NCBI RefSeq assembly: GCF_007692705.1 | Contig: NZ_REBN01000128.1 | Span: 17,848-81,847, forward strand | Direction of reading: 5' to 3' | DNA length: 64,000 nucleotides | DNA from: Mongoliibacter sp. | GTDB lineage: Bacteria; Bacteroidota; Bacteroidia; Cytophagales; Cyclobacteriaceae | Part shown: in pieces, positions 63,399-64,000 of the stretch | How positions within the stretch are numbered: the first letter of the stretch is position 1 | How the letters are laid out: every line of letters starts with the position of its first letter | Translations under genes and position numbers: made by a program | Notes under the pieces: model-generated | Seen by the model: only the letters and a program-made list of their open reading frames with translations | Told to the model about the DNA's origin: nothing | Database searches by the model: none

Positions 63399-64000
63399 AT
63401 GAGATTTATTCACCTTACTTTCTGCTTATTGCTCTTTTTGTCGGGGGGACTTTTGGCTCAGCAAGGCAGTTTTTTCAGTCATACAGAAATGGGGCCATCC
63501 TTCGGCCAGGTCAAGACCTGGAACGAGGAGCTGGAAACAAGAATAAACTTTTCCTTTCAGACACTTAATGGAGTACATATCCATGATAAACATGCCTTAG
63601 GAGTTTTGCTTGGAATGGACACCTATCCGGGTTTTGCTTTAGTACCTATTGCCTTTGGATGGAGAGGCACAGGAAATATCAATAGCAAACCGAAGTTCCT
63701 TTACGGAATGGATTTGGGATATGCCTCAGCATTTTTAGAAAAAAGGGTTCAGGACAATTTCAGTGAACAATGGTATGAAGGAGGGCTGATGATCAGCCCC
63801 AATATAGGCTGGAGGATCAGAAGCAAGTCAGGCAAAAGAGACTACACCTTTTCTCTGGCTTACAGGAGGCAGCACGCTTACTTTTTTGAAGGTGTCAGAG
63901 GTGAAGGTCCACCGCTTCCTGGATTACCACCGGGATTTTCGTCCATCAGAGAGGAATCCTATATTTTCAATAACCTGATTTTTAGACTTGGGGTTTTTAT
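63399..64000 (+). CDS. Outer-membrane beta-barrel-like protein (3' end cut off)
   Basis: The frame stays open to the window edge, giving about 200 residues: signal peptide MRFIHLTFCLLLFLSGGLLA with QQG after it, then alternating strand patterns (RINFSFQTLNGVHI, FLYGMDLGYASAFL, GLMISPNIGWRIRSKSGKRD, YTFSLAYRRQHAYFF) that look like an outer-membrane barrel. It starts 3 nt after the LVIVD lipoprotein, so it is probably its membrane partner. Stop and C-terminus lie beyond 64000. Confidence 0.7.
   Translation, partial: MRFIHLTFCLLLFLSGGLLAQQGSFFSHTEMGPSFGQVKTWNEELETRINFSFQTLNGVHIHDKHALGVLLGMDTYPGFALVPIAFGWRGTGNINSKPKFLYGMDLGYASAFLEKRVQDNFSEQWYEGGLMISPNIGWRIRSKSGKRDYTFSLAYRRQHAYFFEGVRGEGPPLPGLPPGFSSIREESYIFNNLIFRLGVF

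Noticed and set aside
1..64000. tRNA, rRNA, CRISPR, prophage or integrase
   Set aside because: No clover-leaf-like spacer with a TTCGA arm, no rRNA-like stretch, no regularly spaced repeat array and no recombinase or phage protein was seen.

Overview
The window comes from an AT-rich Gram-negative member of the Bacteroidota. It is most likely in the Cytophagales, near Cyclobacteriaceae such as Algoriphagus (inference from gene content, not from a marker gene). Evidence: a SusC/SusD pair, the type IX secretion protein PorQ, a propeller-type hybrid-like sensor kinase, LpxB, an OmpA/PD40 protein, and -7 boxes of the Bacteroidota form TAnnTTTG upstream of sucD, pyrR and an ABC-F gene. I recognised no rRNA, tRNA, CRISPR array, prophage or intact transposase. 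Most of the window is ordinary chromosome, with small accessory patches in the spacers.

Layout. 1-9 kb: the end of a cytochrome c gene, a lipoprotein, a fold-type-IV aminotransferase, then a co-directional minus-strand cluster (large sensor kinase, receiver-kinase, ABC ATPase, His-rich FtsX/MacB-like permease, small exported protein) that resembles zinc-regulated ABC loci. 9-16 kb: sucD, nhaA, a coiled-coil protein, a CarboxypepD_reg-like protein, an ABC-F ATPase, and a VapBC-like toxin-antitoxin pair beside a structured scar resembling the 3' end of a group II intron. 16.4-21.3 kb: a complete glycerol regulon (glpF, glpK, glpD) with a divergent DeoR/GlpR regulator and a striking 10-bp-phased operator array between them. 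21.5-28 kb: a histidine phosphatase and a SusC/SusD operon with two accessory exported proteins. 28.5-33 kb: lpxB, a PTPS/QueD protein, an OmpA/PD40 protein and queE. 33-39.4 kb: an exported sugar-phosphate isomerase-like protein, an ENPP-type phosphodiesterase overlapping a truncated hemoglobin, an F420-reductase-like NAD(P)-binding protein, a TspO-like protein and an amidohydrolase. 39.5-48 kb: a second-type DnaE polymerase, a CDP-alcohol phosphatidyltransferase, MscS, a lipoprotein, and a PolX-family protein whose polymerase carboxylates look lost. 48-64 kb: EVE protein plus exported protein, pyrR-pyrB, a lon-porQ-hslU operon, dxr-rseP, a DegP-like protease, an orphan HI0074-like protein, and an LVIVD lipoprotein followed by a barrel protein cut off by the window edge.

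The most unusual signals are (i) a dispersed repeat that ends exactly at the start codons of two unrelated genes and carries an in-frame upstream ATG both times, (ii) the GlpR-like operator array, (iii) the PolX homologue with its PHP nuclease intact but palm residues replaced, (iv) the His-rich ABC system next to two kinases without a DNA-binding output, and (v) small genomic scars: a nested-hairpin element, a group II intron-like 3' end, and a start-less coding fragment. I found no clearly new defence or multi-gene effector system.
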